From positions 1-36,350 of the forward strand of contig CAYXGY010000013.1 in the NCBI GenBank assembly GCA_964464895.1: a DNA stretch of 36,350 nt. Reading direction: 5' to 3'. The DNA comes from Helicobacter_D sp964464895. GTDB lineage: Bacteria > Campylobacterota > Campylobacteria > Campylobacterales > Helicobacteraceae. The position numbers and the translations under genes are program-made. Below are positions 22,749-30,199 of the stretch, in pieces. Under the pieces are notes generated by a model. It did no database searches. It worked only from the letters and a program-made list of their open reading frames with translations, and had not been told where the DNA came from. Each line of letters opens with the position of its first letter. The first letter of the stretch is position 1.

Positions 22749-23087
22749 CTACAATAACGCTTCAATTTTTTGTTCTAAATCTTTGATTTTACTTTTATAT
22801 TTCTCGCCTTCTACGCGATATTGGGAATTGCGTTGTTTGAGTGCTTTGACTTCATTACGCAAAGCAGTGATTTCATCGGTTAGAATATCAATATTTCCCA
22901 AAGCCCTTTGAAGCTGTAACTGATGTTTTCGGATTAAAATTTCGGCTTCTTGCAGTGTAAGCTTCATTACAGCACTATTTTTTTCTTCTTTTTGTGCCAC
23001 ACTTTTATAGAAAAAGGTCTTGACCACCATAAACAAAACAAATAAAATAAATGCTGTTAAAAACAACCATTCCGTAAAATGCGCCAT
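22749..23087 (-). CDS. Small membrane-anchored coiled-coil protein
   Basis: 112 residues. A membrane helix at about 7-25 (WLFLTAFILFVLFMVVKTF) is followed by a continuous coiled coil from about 45 to the end (AEILIRKHQLQLQRALGNI, then VKALKQRN and IKDLEQKIEALL). It matches by position the conserved hypothetical gene beside rpiB in H. pylori. The architecture recalls FtsB/FtsL-like or phage-shock type proteins, but no signature supports a specific call. ATG preceded by AAGGAAG; last gene of the folD-lepB-M50-rpiB run. Confidence 0.7.
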   Translation of the reverse strand: MAHFTEWLFLTAFILFVLFMVVKTFFYKSVAQKEEKNSAVMKLTLQEAEILIRKHQLQLQRALGNIDILTDEITALRNEVKALKQRNSQYRVEGEKYKSKIKDLEQKIEALL

Positions 23088-23106
23088 TTTTACTTCCTTA
23101 ATAAAA

Positions 23107-23529
23107 CTATAATTTTTCTATGCGAGCGGTATGTCGCCCACCCTCAAACACTCCCTCACAAAAACTTTTTAAAATCCAATCCACCATTCCCTCGCCTACG
23201 ATACGCGCACCTAGACAAAGGACATTTGCGTCATTGTGAGCTCGGCTCATTGCAGCACTATAAGGCTCGTGGCAAAGTGCAGCACGGATACCTTTATGAC
23301 GATTAGCAGCAATACTCATTCCAATTCCGCTTCCACAAACCAAAATTCCAAAACTTTTATCATTTTTCAAAACATTTTCGCACAAAAGATTCGCGAAATC
23401 TGGATAATCTACACGATTAGAATCTTTTGGTCCCAAGTCTTTTACACTATGTCCCATTTGTTTAAGTTTCTCTATCACATAAGCTTTGAGTTCAAACCCC
23501 GCGTGGTCGCTTGCAACAAAAAAGTGCAT
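23107..23529 (-). CDS. rpiB: Ribose-5-phosphate isomerase B
   Basis: 140 residues of the RpiB/LacAB family, interconverting ribose 5-phosphate and ribulose 5-phosphate in the non-oxidative pentose phosphate pathway. Signatures: SDHAGFELK at 7-15, the active-site cysteine in CGSGIGMSIAANR (Cys65), and RAHNDANVLCLGAR. Older annotations of orthologues use galactose-6-phosphate isomerase. Follows the M50 peptidase by 8 bases in a conserved cluster. Confidence 0.94.
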   Translation of the reverse strand: MHFFVASDHAGFELKAYVIEKLKQMGHSVKDLGPKDSNRVDYPDFANLLCENVLKNDKSFGILVCGSGIGMSIAANRHKGIRAALCHEPYSAAMSRAHNDANVLCLGARIVGEGMVDWILKSFCEGVFEGGRHTARIEKL

Positions 23530-23537
23530 AAATCCTC

Positions 23538-24221
23538 CTATAATAGCAAATTGATAATGGCTTGCACAGGTGCGAAAATTATCTTAGATAAAGGGGTGCT
23601 TAAAATCAAGATGAGCACAACCATACCCATCATTGGAGGCACTCTTTCAAACAATCTCGCAAAAAAGTTATTTTTAAACATCAAGCCAAGATAGGCAAGC
23701 ACATTAGAGCCATCTAAGGGAGGAATCGGAATCAAATTAAAGACACCTAATACGACATTATAAATCAATAATTGCAACAAAAAATAAAGCACAAGCAAAG
23801 CCACGAAGTTTGGATTAGAAAAATATTCAAAAAATCCTCCAAAGATTCCACCATTAAAGGCATAGATAAGCATTGCTGCAAAAATCGCAAGGGCAAAATT
23901 ATATCCTACTCCCGCAATAGAAACTCCAAAAGCACCAAAATAGCCTCCCCCATAAATCACGCGCTCCATTCGCACAGGTACAGGTTTCGCCCAACCAAAC
24001 AAAAAAGGCGCATTGAAGAGAAACAATAAACTTGGCAAAAGAATAGAACCTACTAAATCAATATGTTGCAGTGGATTGAGGCTCAATCTCCCAGCGTCTC
24101 TAGCCGTTGTATCACCAAACTTCAGGGCAATAAATCCGTGCATAATCTCGTGTCCAATAATTGCAACCAGCAATGCAATCACCATCATAGGGACTTTAAA
24201 GGTAAGTGGTAAATCAAGCAT
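23538..24221 (-). CDS. M50 site-2-protease-like membrane metalloprotease
   Basis: 227 residues, about six membrane segments. Zinc-binding HEIMH at 24-28 in the first helix and the third ligand region NLIPIPPLDG with Asp170 are intact, so it should be catalytically active. There is no PDZ or CBS domain; this is the short YwhC/Rv-type group of intramembrane proteases with unknown clients in Campylobacterota. The ribosome site AAGGAAG lies inside a candidate 23-residue ORF that overlaps its start. Position next to signal peptidase I suggests membrane protein turnover. Confidence 0.9.
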   Translation of the reverse strand: MLDLPLTFKVPMMVIALLVAIIGHEIMHGFIALKFGDTTARDAGRLSLNPLQHIDLVGSILLPSLLFLFNAPFLFGWAKPVPVRMERVIYGGGYFGAFGVSIAGVGYNFALAIFAAMLIYAFNGGIFGGFFEYFSNPNFVALLVLYFLLQLLIYNVVLGVFNLIPIPPLDGSNVLAYLGLMFKNNFFARLFERVPPMMGMVVLILILSTPLSKIIFAPVQAIINLLL

Positions 24222-24285
24222 TCAAAACTTCCTTATTGACTTTGTAATCTGTATTTTGCACTTCCGTGTTTCTGCCACCAAACAT
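24214..24285 (-). CDS. Candidate 23-residue ORF coupled to lepB
   Basis: The lepB stop and an ATG overlap as TAATG (24285), exactly the coupling used elsewhere in this window. The ORF runs 23 codons, begins MFGGRNTEVQN, ends VLNA and a TGA at 24214, overlapping the M50 start by 8 bases. It is hydrophilic with no membrane segment. Without it there is a 63-base gap between lepB and the M50 gene. It may serve only to carry ribosomes to the next start, or encode a real microprotein; no family is recognised. Confidence 0.35.
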   Translation of the reverse strand: MFGGRNTEVQNTDYKVNKEVLNA

Positions 24286-25088
24286 TATTTCTCTCTTTGC
24301 ATCTGCTCTAGCGATTCTATGCTTTTGCCTATTCTTTCCCAACGAATCTTAAAGTCATCGTCCCAGCTAAAATACACAAACCAAGGCTTGCCAATCACAT
24401 ATTTATAACTCACAGCTCCCCAAAAACGCGAATCATTAGAATTATTACGATTATCCCCCATCATAAAAAATTCGTCCTCTTGAATTTCTGTGTAGAATCC
24501 AAGCTCTCCATTAGGCAATTGCACTCTTTCCATACCGAGTGATTCGCCTTGTTGTGAGAGAATCACTAACTGATTAAACGCATCGGGGAAAACTTCTAGG
24601 TATTGCACGCCCGGGTGAGCCACTAAATAAGGGTCATAATAAAAAGTCTTGCCACGAAATTGTAAGGTTTCTGTGACTTTCTCTTGAGAGGAAGAATCTC
24701 CCCCAAAATGAACCCAAAGCCCTTTTTTCGTATAAAGCACAGCGTCTCCTCCAATGGCAACATTGCGTTTGACATAATGAATTTTGGGTGATTGTGGATA
24801 ACGAAAAATCACAATATCCCCACGTTTAGGACGCTCACCCTCAAACAAATGTCCATTATCGTTAAAATCCGGCAAGACTTTAAATTCAATCCAAGGAATC
24901 GTGGGCGTTGGGATTCCATAGGCATATTTTTTAACGAACAAATTATCGCCAATGAGCATAGTATTGAGCATACTTCCACTTGGAATCACAAAAGCCTGTG
25001 CAACAAAAAAAATAATGCCAAGCACAATAATAATCGTCCCTACCCAACTATTGACAAATTCGTAGAGTTTAACCAAGATATTTTTCAT
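24285..25088 (-). CDS. lepB: Signal peptidase I
   Basis: 267 residues. One N-terminal membrane helix (about 15-34) is followed by catalytic Ser39 in IPSGSML, general-base Lys107 in HYVKRNVAIGGD, and the box E motif GDNRNNSNDSRFWG. It cleaves signal peptides of secreted proteins at the outer face of the inner membrane. Unlike E. coli LepB it has one clear membrane helix rather than two. Follows folD by 9 bases. Confidence 0.96.
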   Translation of the reverse strand: MKNILVKLYEFVNSWVGTIIIVLGIIFFVAQAFVIPSGSMLNTMLIGDNLFVKKYAYGIPTPTIPWIEFKVLPDFNDNGHLFEGERPKRGDIVIFRYPQSPKIHYVKRNVAIGGDAVLYTKKGLWVHFGGDSSSQEKVTETLQFRGKTFYYDPYLVAHPGVQYLEVFPDAFNQLVILSQQGESLGMERVQLPNGELGFYTEIQEDEFFMMGDNRNNSNDSRFWGAVSYKYVIGKPWFVYFSWDDDFKIRWERIGKSIESLEQMQREK

Positions 25089-25097
25089 TTTTTCCCT

Positions 25098-25955
25098 TTA
25101 GTGGCTTCTATTGATTTCGCGAAGTTTGGCAGACTTTAATGTATTTTGTAGCAAAGAAGCAATCGTCATTGGTCCAACGCCACCTGGAACAGGAGTAATA
25201 AACTCGCACAAAGGCGCGACATTTTCAAAATCCACATCGCCTACAATTTTGCCATTGGGTAGCTTAGAGATGCCAATATCTACGATGATTGCACCCTCTT
25301 TTACCATTTCTTTTGTGATGAGATTTGGCTTACCTACTGCGACACACAAAATATCTGCCTTTTTTGTATGTGCAATTAAATCTTGCGTATAAATATGACA
25401 AAGAGTCATCGTGGCATTTTCATTCAAAAATAATGCACCAAGTGGCTTACCAACAATATTGCTTGCTCCTACAATAACGACATTTTTCCCTTGAATTGGA
25501 ATCTGATAATGCTGCAAAAGTGTTAAAACGCCCATAGGAGTTGCAGGGATAAAACCCTCAAGATTCGCAAAAATGCGTCCCATATTAAAAGGGTGGAATC
25601 CATCCACATCTTTATGTGGCACAATTGCCTCTAATACTGCCGTTGTATCAATATGCTTAGGCAAGGGCAATTGCACTAGGATTCCATCAATATTGGGGTT
25701 GAGATTTAACATTTGTATCGTTTGCAATAAAGAATCCTGCGCAATGTTTTGGGGCATTTCGTGTGTGATAGAATAGATTCCTGTGCGTTTGCACGCTTTG
25801 GCTTTCATATTCACATAGCTTTGTGAAGCGGGGTCATTTCCTACCAAAATCACTGCCAATCCGGGCGTAATGCCTTTTTGGCTTAAGCTTTCAACTTCAG
25901 ATTTGATTTCTGTTTCAATTTGTTGCGCAAGAGATTTTCCGTCTAAAATCTGCAT
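25098..25955 (-). CDS. folD: Bifunctional methylene-THF dehydrogenase/cyclohydrolase
   Basis: 285 residues. NADP-dependent oxidation of 5,10-methylene-THF and hydrolysis to 10-formyl-THF for purine and formyl-Met synthesis. Seen: catalytic YVNMK with Lys51, DGILVQLPLPKH, KDVDGFHPFNMG, the Rossmann segment VVIVGASNIVGKPLG, and the C-terminal TPVPGGVGPMTIA. All standard residues are present. First gene of the cluster running to the coiled-coil protein; an AAAGGG site precedes the ATG, and a -10 box lies at 25991-25986 on minus. Confidence 0.97.
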   Translation of the reverse strand: MQILDGKSLAQQIETEIKSEVESLSQKGITPGLAVILVGNDPASQSYVNMKAKACKRTGIYSITHEMPQNIAQDSLLQTIQMLNLNPNIDGILVQLPLPKHIDTTAVLEAIVPHKDVDGFHPFNMGRIFANLEGFIPATPMGVLTLLQHYQIPIQGKNVVIVGASNIVGKPLGALFLNENATMTLCHIYTQDLIAHTKKADILCVAVGKPNLITKEMVKEGAIIVDIGISKLPNGKIVGDVDFENVAPLCEFITPVPGGVGPMTIASLLQNTLKSAKLREINRSH

Positions 25956-25985
25956 TCATAATACCCTTTAAAAAATAATTTTGTT

Positions 25986-25993
25986 ATTATAAT
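25986..25993. promoter_or_regulatory. Overlapping divergent -10 boxes (folD and cytochrome c)
   Basis: ATTATAAT contains TATAAT on plus (25988-25993) for the cytochrome gene and TATAAT on minus (25991-25986) for folD. The layout matches that at 9266-9275. Confidence 0.5.
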
Positions 25994-26027
25994 CAAAAAA
26001 GATTTTTAAAAGTTTAAGGAAACATAA

Positions 26028-26378
26028 GTGCAAAAAGTATTTCAAGCTTTTTTAATAATCGGGGTCGGCTTTGGAATGCTTCTCAATGCGGAAGAGAGTT
26101 TCCTCACACCCTTAGAATATGGCAAAATGCTCTATAATAATCCGCGCGGAATCGGGTGCATAGAATGTCATGGACGCTTTGGCGAAGGGCAACAAATTGC
26201 AAACTATACGCACCAACGCAAAGACAAAACTTTGCAAGGTCCGCGTATCAATAATTTAAGCTTTAAAGACTTTGAAAACGCACTCCAAAAAGGCAAAAAG
26301 ATTATGCCAAAATACTATTTAACCACCAGCGAAATTGAAGCAATTTATCAATATTTAGAATCCATTGAGAATCCTTAA
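26028..26378 (+). CDS. Exported monohaem c-type cytochrome
   Basis: 116 residues. The start is GTG at 26028, supported by AAGGA 8 bases upstream. A signal peptide runs to about residue 21 (cleavage after LNA), then haem-attachment motif CIECH at 44-48 and a likely axial Met93 in IMPKYYLT. It is a small periplasmic electron carrier of the cytochrome c class I type. The partner oxidase or reductase is not in the window. Divergent from folD and converging on amtB with a 25-base gap and no clear terminator. Confidence 0.9.
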   Translation: MQKVFQAFLIIGVGFGMLLNAEESFLTPLEYGKMLYNNPRGIGCIECHGRFGEGQQIANYTHQRKDKTLQGPRINNLSFKDFENALQKGKKIMPKYYLTTSEIEAIYQYLESIENP

Positions 26379-26403
26379 AAACACAAAATTCTAACGAACA
26401 CCT

Positions 26404-27678
26404 CTAGCGATAAGCAATCTCGCCGTGCAAAGATTGGTCTAAACCATTTTCTTCTTGCGTTTCTTCTACGCGTAAGGGCACAAAGACACTCACCACTTTG
26501 AGCACAACAAAACTCATCAAAGCCGAAAGAGCAAAACACGCAATAATCGCAATAATTTGCACGCATAACAAACTAAAATCCCCACTATAAAACAATCCTT
26601 CGCCCGCAGCTTCCTTGCTTACAATCTCATTGACGGAGCTCGTTGCAAAAAGTCCCGTTGCGATTCCACCCCAAATTCCGCCAACTCCGTGCAATCCAAA
26701 CGCATCTAATGTATCATCATAGCCAAGCCTAAACTTCATATAACTAATTGCAAAAAAGCAAATAGGGGAGGCAAAAAATCCAATGACAATTGCAGAAAAT
26801 GGGGTTACGAATCCAGCAGAAGGTGTAATCGCCACAAGCCCTGCGATAATCCCTGTAATACTTCCTAACAATGTGGGTTTGCCATATTTCGTCCATTCTA
26901 TAATCATCCACGAAATCATTGCTCCAGCGACTGCAAAATTCGTTGCCAAAAACGTATTTACAGCGACAGAATTCACGCTAAGGGCACTCCCTGTATTGAA
27001 TCCAAGCCAACCCAACCATAAAAAAATCGCCCCAATAAACGACAATGGCAGACTATGCGGGAGGATTCCTCTTTTGAATTTACGTTTTCCAAGCAGCAAA
27101 CAACCCACAAGCCCTGCAACACCTGCTGCAATATGCACCACGCCACCACCAGCAAAATCAAGCGAGCCAATCTTCATTAGCCAACCTCCACCCCATACCC
27201 AATGTGCCAAAATATCATAAACTAAAGTGCTCCAACAAAGAACAAAAATCAATAACACTCCAAAGCGCATACGTTCCACAAAAGAACCCGTGATAATTGC
27301 CGCACCAATCACGGCAAAAAGCATTTGAAAAAACGCAAAGAGATTTTCTGGAATCAAGCCAATCATAGAATCTTGAATGTTATTTAAAAAAATATGATTC
27401 AAATTTCCAATCATCCGCCCTATATCATCTCCAAATGCAAGCGTGTAACCCACAATCACCCACTGAATACATACCAGAGCAAAGAGCATGCTACAATTAA
27501 TCATCGTGCTTAGCACATTACCGCGATTCACCATTCCACCATAAAACATTCCAAGCGCAGGCGTCATCAACAGCACAAGACTAGAACACACAATTAAAAA
27601 CAAAGTATCCACGGCAGAGACTTCAGATTCTGCTCCAAAGGCTATCCCGCATAATCCAAAAAACAACAATCTTTTCAT
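26404..27678 (-). CDS. amtB: Ammonium transporter
   Basis: 424 residues. A cleavable N-terminal signal sequence (MKRLLFFGLCGIAFGA) is followed by 11 membrane helices. The twin pore histidines lie in LAHWVWGGGWL and FGLHGVGGIWGG. The short cytoplasmic C-terminus ends HGEIAYR, the piece that contacts PII in E. coli. Encoded 59 bases after glnK, the usual partner that plugs the channel when nitrogen is sufficient. A one-gene ammonium uptake system suited to low ammonia. Confidence 0.95.
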   Translation of the reverse strand: MKRLLFFGLCGIAFGAESEVSAVDTLFLIVCSSLVLLMTPALGMFYGGMVNRGNVLSTMINCSMLFALVCIQWVIVGYTLAFGDDIGRMIGNLNHIFLNNIQDSMIGLIPENLFAFFQMLFAVIGAAIITGSFVERMRFGVLLIFVLCWSTLVYDILAHWVWGGGWLMKIGSLDFAGGGVVHIAAGVAGLVGCLLLGKRKFKRGILPHSLPLSFIGAIFLWLGWLGFNTGSALSVNSVAVNTFLATNFAVAGAMISWMIIEWTKYGKPTLLGSITGIIAGLVAITPSAGFVTPFSAIVIGFFASPICFFAISYMKFRLGYDDTLDAFGLHGVGGIWGGIATGLFATSSVNEIVSKEAAGEGLFYSGDFSLLCVQIIAIIACFALSALMSFVVLKVVSVFVPLRVEETQEENGLDQSLHGEIAYR

Positions 27679-27737
27679 TATTCTGCCTTTTTAAATTTGT
27701 CCAAATAAAAATTTGAATCTAACGCTTAATCTTTAGA

Positions 27738-28085
27738 TTAAATTGCATCTTCTCCCTCTTGTCCTGTGCGGATTCTAATCACATTACTTACAGGCAAAAC
27801 AATAATCTTTCCGTCCCCTGCACTACCTGTTTTTAAAGTAGTTTTCGCAACTTCAATAATGGATTGGAGCAGACTTTCTTTTGTGATAATCTCTATACGA
27901 ATCTTGGGCAATAAATCAATCGTTGTTTCATTGCCACGATACACTTCGGTTTTACCTTTTTGATTGCCAGCACCCATAACATTACTGACCGTCATACCTT
28001 TGATTCCTTTTTGTGCTAAGGAATCTTTTAAAATATTTAATTTCTCCGAACGCGTAATAATCTCAACTTTGTAGATTTTATTCAT
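27738..28085 (-). CDS. glnK: PII nitrogen regulatory protein, lacking the uridylylated tyrosine
   Basis: 115 residues from ATG at 28085, chosen over a longer frame because GGAG precedes it and the product starts at the usual MNKIYKVE. PII features: T-loop GNQKGKTEVYRG, B-loop TGSAGDGKI, and C-terminal RIRTGQEGEDAI. Aligned by eye with E. coli GlnB, the position of Tyr51 is Thr54 (RGNETTID), so uridylylation by GlnD is not expected. It should still bind ATP, ADP and 2-oxoglutarate and gate AmtB. Call is firm; loss of modification is inferred from the residue. Confidence 0.93.
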   Translation of the reverse strand: MNKIYKVEIITRSEKLNILKDSLAQKGIKGMTVSNVMGAGNQKGKTEVYRGNETTIDLLPKIRIEIITKESLLQSIIEVAKTTLKTGSAGDGKIIVLPVSNVIRIRTGQEGEDAI

Positions 28086-28122
28086 TCTTTTTCTCCTGCT
28101 TAAGACTACAAAATGAATCAAG

Positions 28123-28128
28123 ATTATA
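28123..28128 (-). promoter_or_regulatory. Candidate -10 box of glnK-amtB
   Basis: TTTTGTATAATCTTG on the minus strand has TATAAT at 28128-28123, with initiation near 28116 and a leader of about 30 bases. No sigma54-type GG/GC pair is seen. Confidence 0.5.
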
Positions 28129-28159
28129 CAAAATACAAACTTAATTTTATTAACTAAAT

Positions 28160-28177
28160 ATAATTTTTAAGAATTAT
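28160..28177. promoter_or_regulatory. AT-rich 18-bp imperfect palindrome upstream of glnK
   Basis: ATAATTTTTAAGAATTAT matches its own reverse complement at 16 of 18 positions and is centred about 50 bases before the predicted glnK start. It resembles a Fur-type or other winged-helix operator. In such AT-rich DNA chance occurrence is plausible. Confidence 0.35.
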
Positions 28178-28276
28178 TATATTATTTCGTAGAATTAAGA
28201 TTCCACATAAAATGTATAGCACATATTGAATTATTGTGAGATTCTAACAATCCATAATGTTAGCTTCAATCAACCA

Positions 28277-28308
28277 TAGAATCTTAAAAATAAATTGGCA
28301 AGATTCTA
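28277..28308. terminator. 9-bp inverted repeat downstream of the NhaP-type antiporter gene
   Basis: TAGAATCTT (28277-28285) and AAGATTCTA (28300-28308) form a 9-bp stem with a 14-base loop just after the nhaP-type stop. On minus there is a T-rich stretch in the loop but none after the stem, so terminator function is weak. Confidence 0.35.
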
Positions 28309-28321
28309 AATTTAAGCAAAT

Positions 28322-29533
28322 CTAGTCTTTCTCATCTTCTTCAATAATACCCAAATATCGTGCGGCAAAGCCCAAAGTCATACCCTGCACCAAAACAGAT
28401 ACGAGCACCATAAAGAATACTACATTAAAAATTAATTGCGATTGTTCTAACTCATAGACAAAGGGGTAAGTCGCAAGGATAATTGGCACTGCCCCACGCA
28501 AGCCAACCCACGAGATAAACGCCTTTTCTTTTCTGTTATACCGACTCTTTGCCAAAGAAACAAAAACACTAATGGGACGCGCAATAAACATTAAAATAAA
28601 GACCAAAATCAAAGCAGGTAACGCAATCTCCGGAAGCTGTGAAGGGAATACGAGCAACCCAAGAACTAAAAACACTAAGATTTGCATCATCCAAGCAATC
28701 GCATCGTGAAAAGCAATAATATGTGATTTATAAGGAAAGGCGAATTTGTTTGTCAAAATCCCAGCAATATAAATACTCAAATAACCATTGCCCTTTAACA
28801 TCATTGAGAGCCCAAAAATCACAAAAAGCCACGCTACGCTAATGAGGGGATAAAGACCGGGTTGAGAAATATTGAGTTTTTCGCAGATTTTTGGGAAAGT
28901 ATAGCCACAAAGCAATCCCACCGCACCCCCAATAGCAAATTGTGCGACAAATTGCACAATCCATTCTATCGCAGAGGTTGCATTTGTCATTACAATAAGT
29001 TGCAAAATCGTAATAGTTAGAAAAATTGCCATTGGGTCATTACTTCCGGATTCCAATTCCAAAAGTGGCTTAATGTTATGCTTTAAGTTAATTTTGTGTG
29101 AGCGAAAAATCATAAATACTGCAGCGGCGTCCGTAGAAGACACAATAGAACCAAGCAATAAAGCCTCTAAAACAGAAACGCCCCACATCATATAAATAAA
29201 ACAAGCCAAAATAATCGCTGTAATCAAAACGCCCAATGTCGCTAATACCACACCGCTAACGACCACGGGCTTAATTTGCCCCCAATGGGTATCTAACCCC
29301 CCACTATAAAGAATAAAAATCAACGAGACAGAACCCACCGCTTGCGCCAAAAGCGTATTATCAAATTTAATCCCAACAATCCCCTCACTTCCTAAGAGCA
29401 TTCCCAAAATTAAGAATACAAGCAGTAGAGGAAAACCAACTCTTTCTGAAATTTTACTCGCATAGACACTGATAAACAAAATAATCCCGATTGCGATAAT
29501 ATATAAATGTAAATTATTAATAATTTCTGACAA
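28322..29533 (-). CDS. CPA1 cation/proton antiporter, NhaP2-like membrane part
   Basis: 403 residues, about 12 membrane helices. Conserved CPA1 elements: FILYSGGLDT, the SSTDAAAVF segment, and ESGSNDPMAIFLT with the Asn-Asp ion-binding pair, then SWVGLRGAVPIILATYPF. It aligns with the membrane half of NhaP2/CvrA and stops where E. coli has cytoplasmic regulatory domains, so those are missing. It would exchange K+ or Na+ for H+. Start is TTG at 29533 after GGGG five bases upstream. 15 bases after recR. Confidence 0.86.
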   Translation of the reverse strand: MSEIINNLHLYIIAIGIILFISVYASKISERVGFPLLLVFLILGMLLGSEGIVGIKFDNTLLAQAVGSVSLIFILYSGGLDTHWGQIKPVVVSGVVLATLGVLITAIILACFIYMMWGVSVLEALLLGSIVSSTDAAAVFMIFRSHKINLKHNIKPLLELESGSNDPMAIFLTITILQLIVMTNATSAIEWIVQFVAQFAIGGAVGLLCGYTFPKICEKLNISQPGLYPLISVAWLFVIFGLSMMLKGNGYLSIYIAGILTNKFAFPYKSHIIAFHDAIAWMMQILVFLVLGLLVFPSQLPEIALPALILVFILMFIARPISVFVSLAKSRYNRKEKAFISWVGLRGAVPIILATYPFVYELEQSQLIFNVVFFMVLVSVLVQGMTLGFAARYLGIIEEDEKD

Positions 29534-29548
29534 TTTTTCCCCTTTTAT

Positions 29549-30121
29549 TTAAATTTTTATCCGTGATTGCAAAGCGCGAATAATAGAAAGCTGATCTACA
29601 TTCTCTAGGCTCACTCCTGTGGGAACACCTTGCGCAATTTTAGTAAATTGCAATCCCAAATGCTCTAATTTATCCTCCAAATACAGCATTACACTTTCAC
29701 TGCCCAAAGTCGGACTAAAGGCAAAAATAACCTCCCGAATCTGACGCTTTCGTATGATTTGCTCTAAATGCTTCAAATCCAGCCTTTCAAGACTTTCAAC
29801 CACAAAATACTTGCCGAGAAACTCCCCACTCTCTTCTAACAAAAAAATCTCTCTTGGATTGGCAACGACACATAATTCACCATTATTTCGTGTTTTATCA
29901 CTACAAATTGCACAAATCGTATCATTAGAGATTCCGCCGCATTCCTCACAAACGCGTAATTGCTGCACACAGCATTCAATATTGTGCGCAAGACTAAGCG
30001 CGCTAAATTTATCTTCAAATGCCAAGAAATATGCCAAACGCATAGCAGATTTTCTACCAATGCTTGGGAGCTTTTCTAAAGATTCTACAAGTTTTGCAAA
30101 ATTTTCAGGATACGATTTCAT
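29549..30121 (-). CDS. recR: Recombination mediator RecR
   Basis: 190 residues. Helix-hairpin-helix at the N-terminus (LEKLPSIGRKSAMRLA), zinc cysteines Cys58, Cys61, Cys70, Cys73, a Toprim domain from about residue 82 (CVVANPREIFLLEESGEF), and the Walker-B-like GVPTGVSLENVD. It loads RecA with RecO in gap repair. Preceded by TATAAT (30156-30151 on minus). Confidence 0.95.
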   Translation of the reverse strand: MKSYPENFAKLVESLEKLPSIGRKSAMRLAYFLAFEDKFSALSLAHNIECCVQQLRVCEECGGISNDTICAICSDKTRNNGELCVVANPREIFLLEESGEFLGKYFVVESLERLDLKHLEQIIRKRQIREVIFAFSPTLGSESVMLYLEDKLEHLGLQFTKIAQGVPTGVSLENVDQLSIIRALQSRIKI

Positions 30122-30150
30122 TTCCTACCATTTATGATTAGAATTTAATT

Positions 30151-30156
30151 ATTATA
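30151..30156 (-). promoter_or_regulatory. Candidate -10 box of recR
   Basis: GTTATAATAATT on the minus strand with TATAAT at 30156-30151, about 30 bases before the recR ATG in the 78-base gap after the KefB-type gene. Confidence 0.45.
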
Positions 30157-30199
30157 ACTAAGCTTTAATTAAGGAATAATAAAATTCTGCTCTTTTAAG

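Noticed and set aside
23236..23694. 152-codon plus-strand frame over rpiB and the M50 gene
   Set aside because: Spans two conserved minus-strand genes and has no start signal.
26783..27220. 145-codon plus-strand frame inside amtB
   Set aside because: Antisense shadow of membrane helices; Pro/Ala/Ile-rich, no ribosome site.
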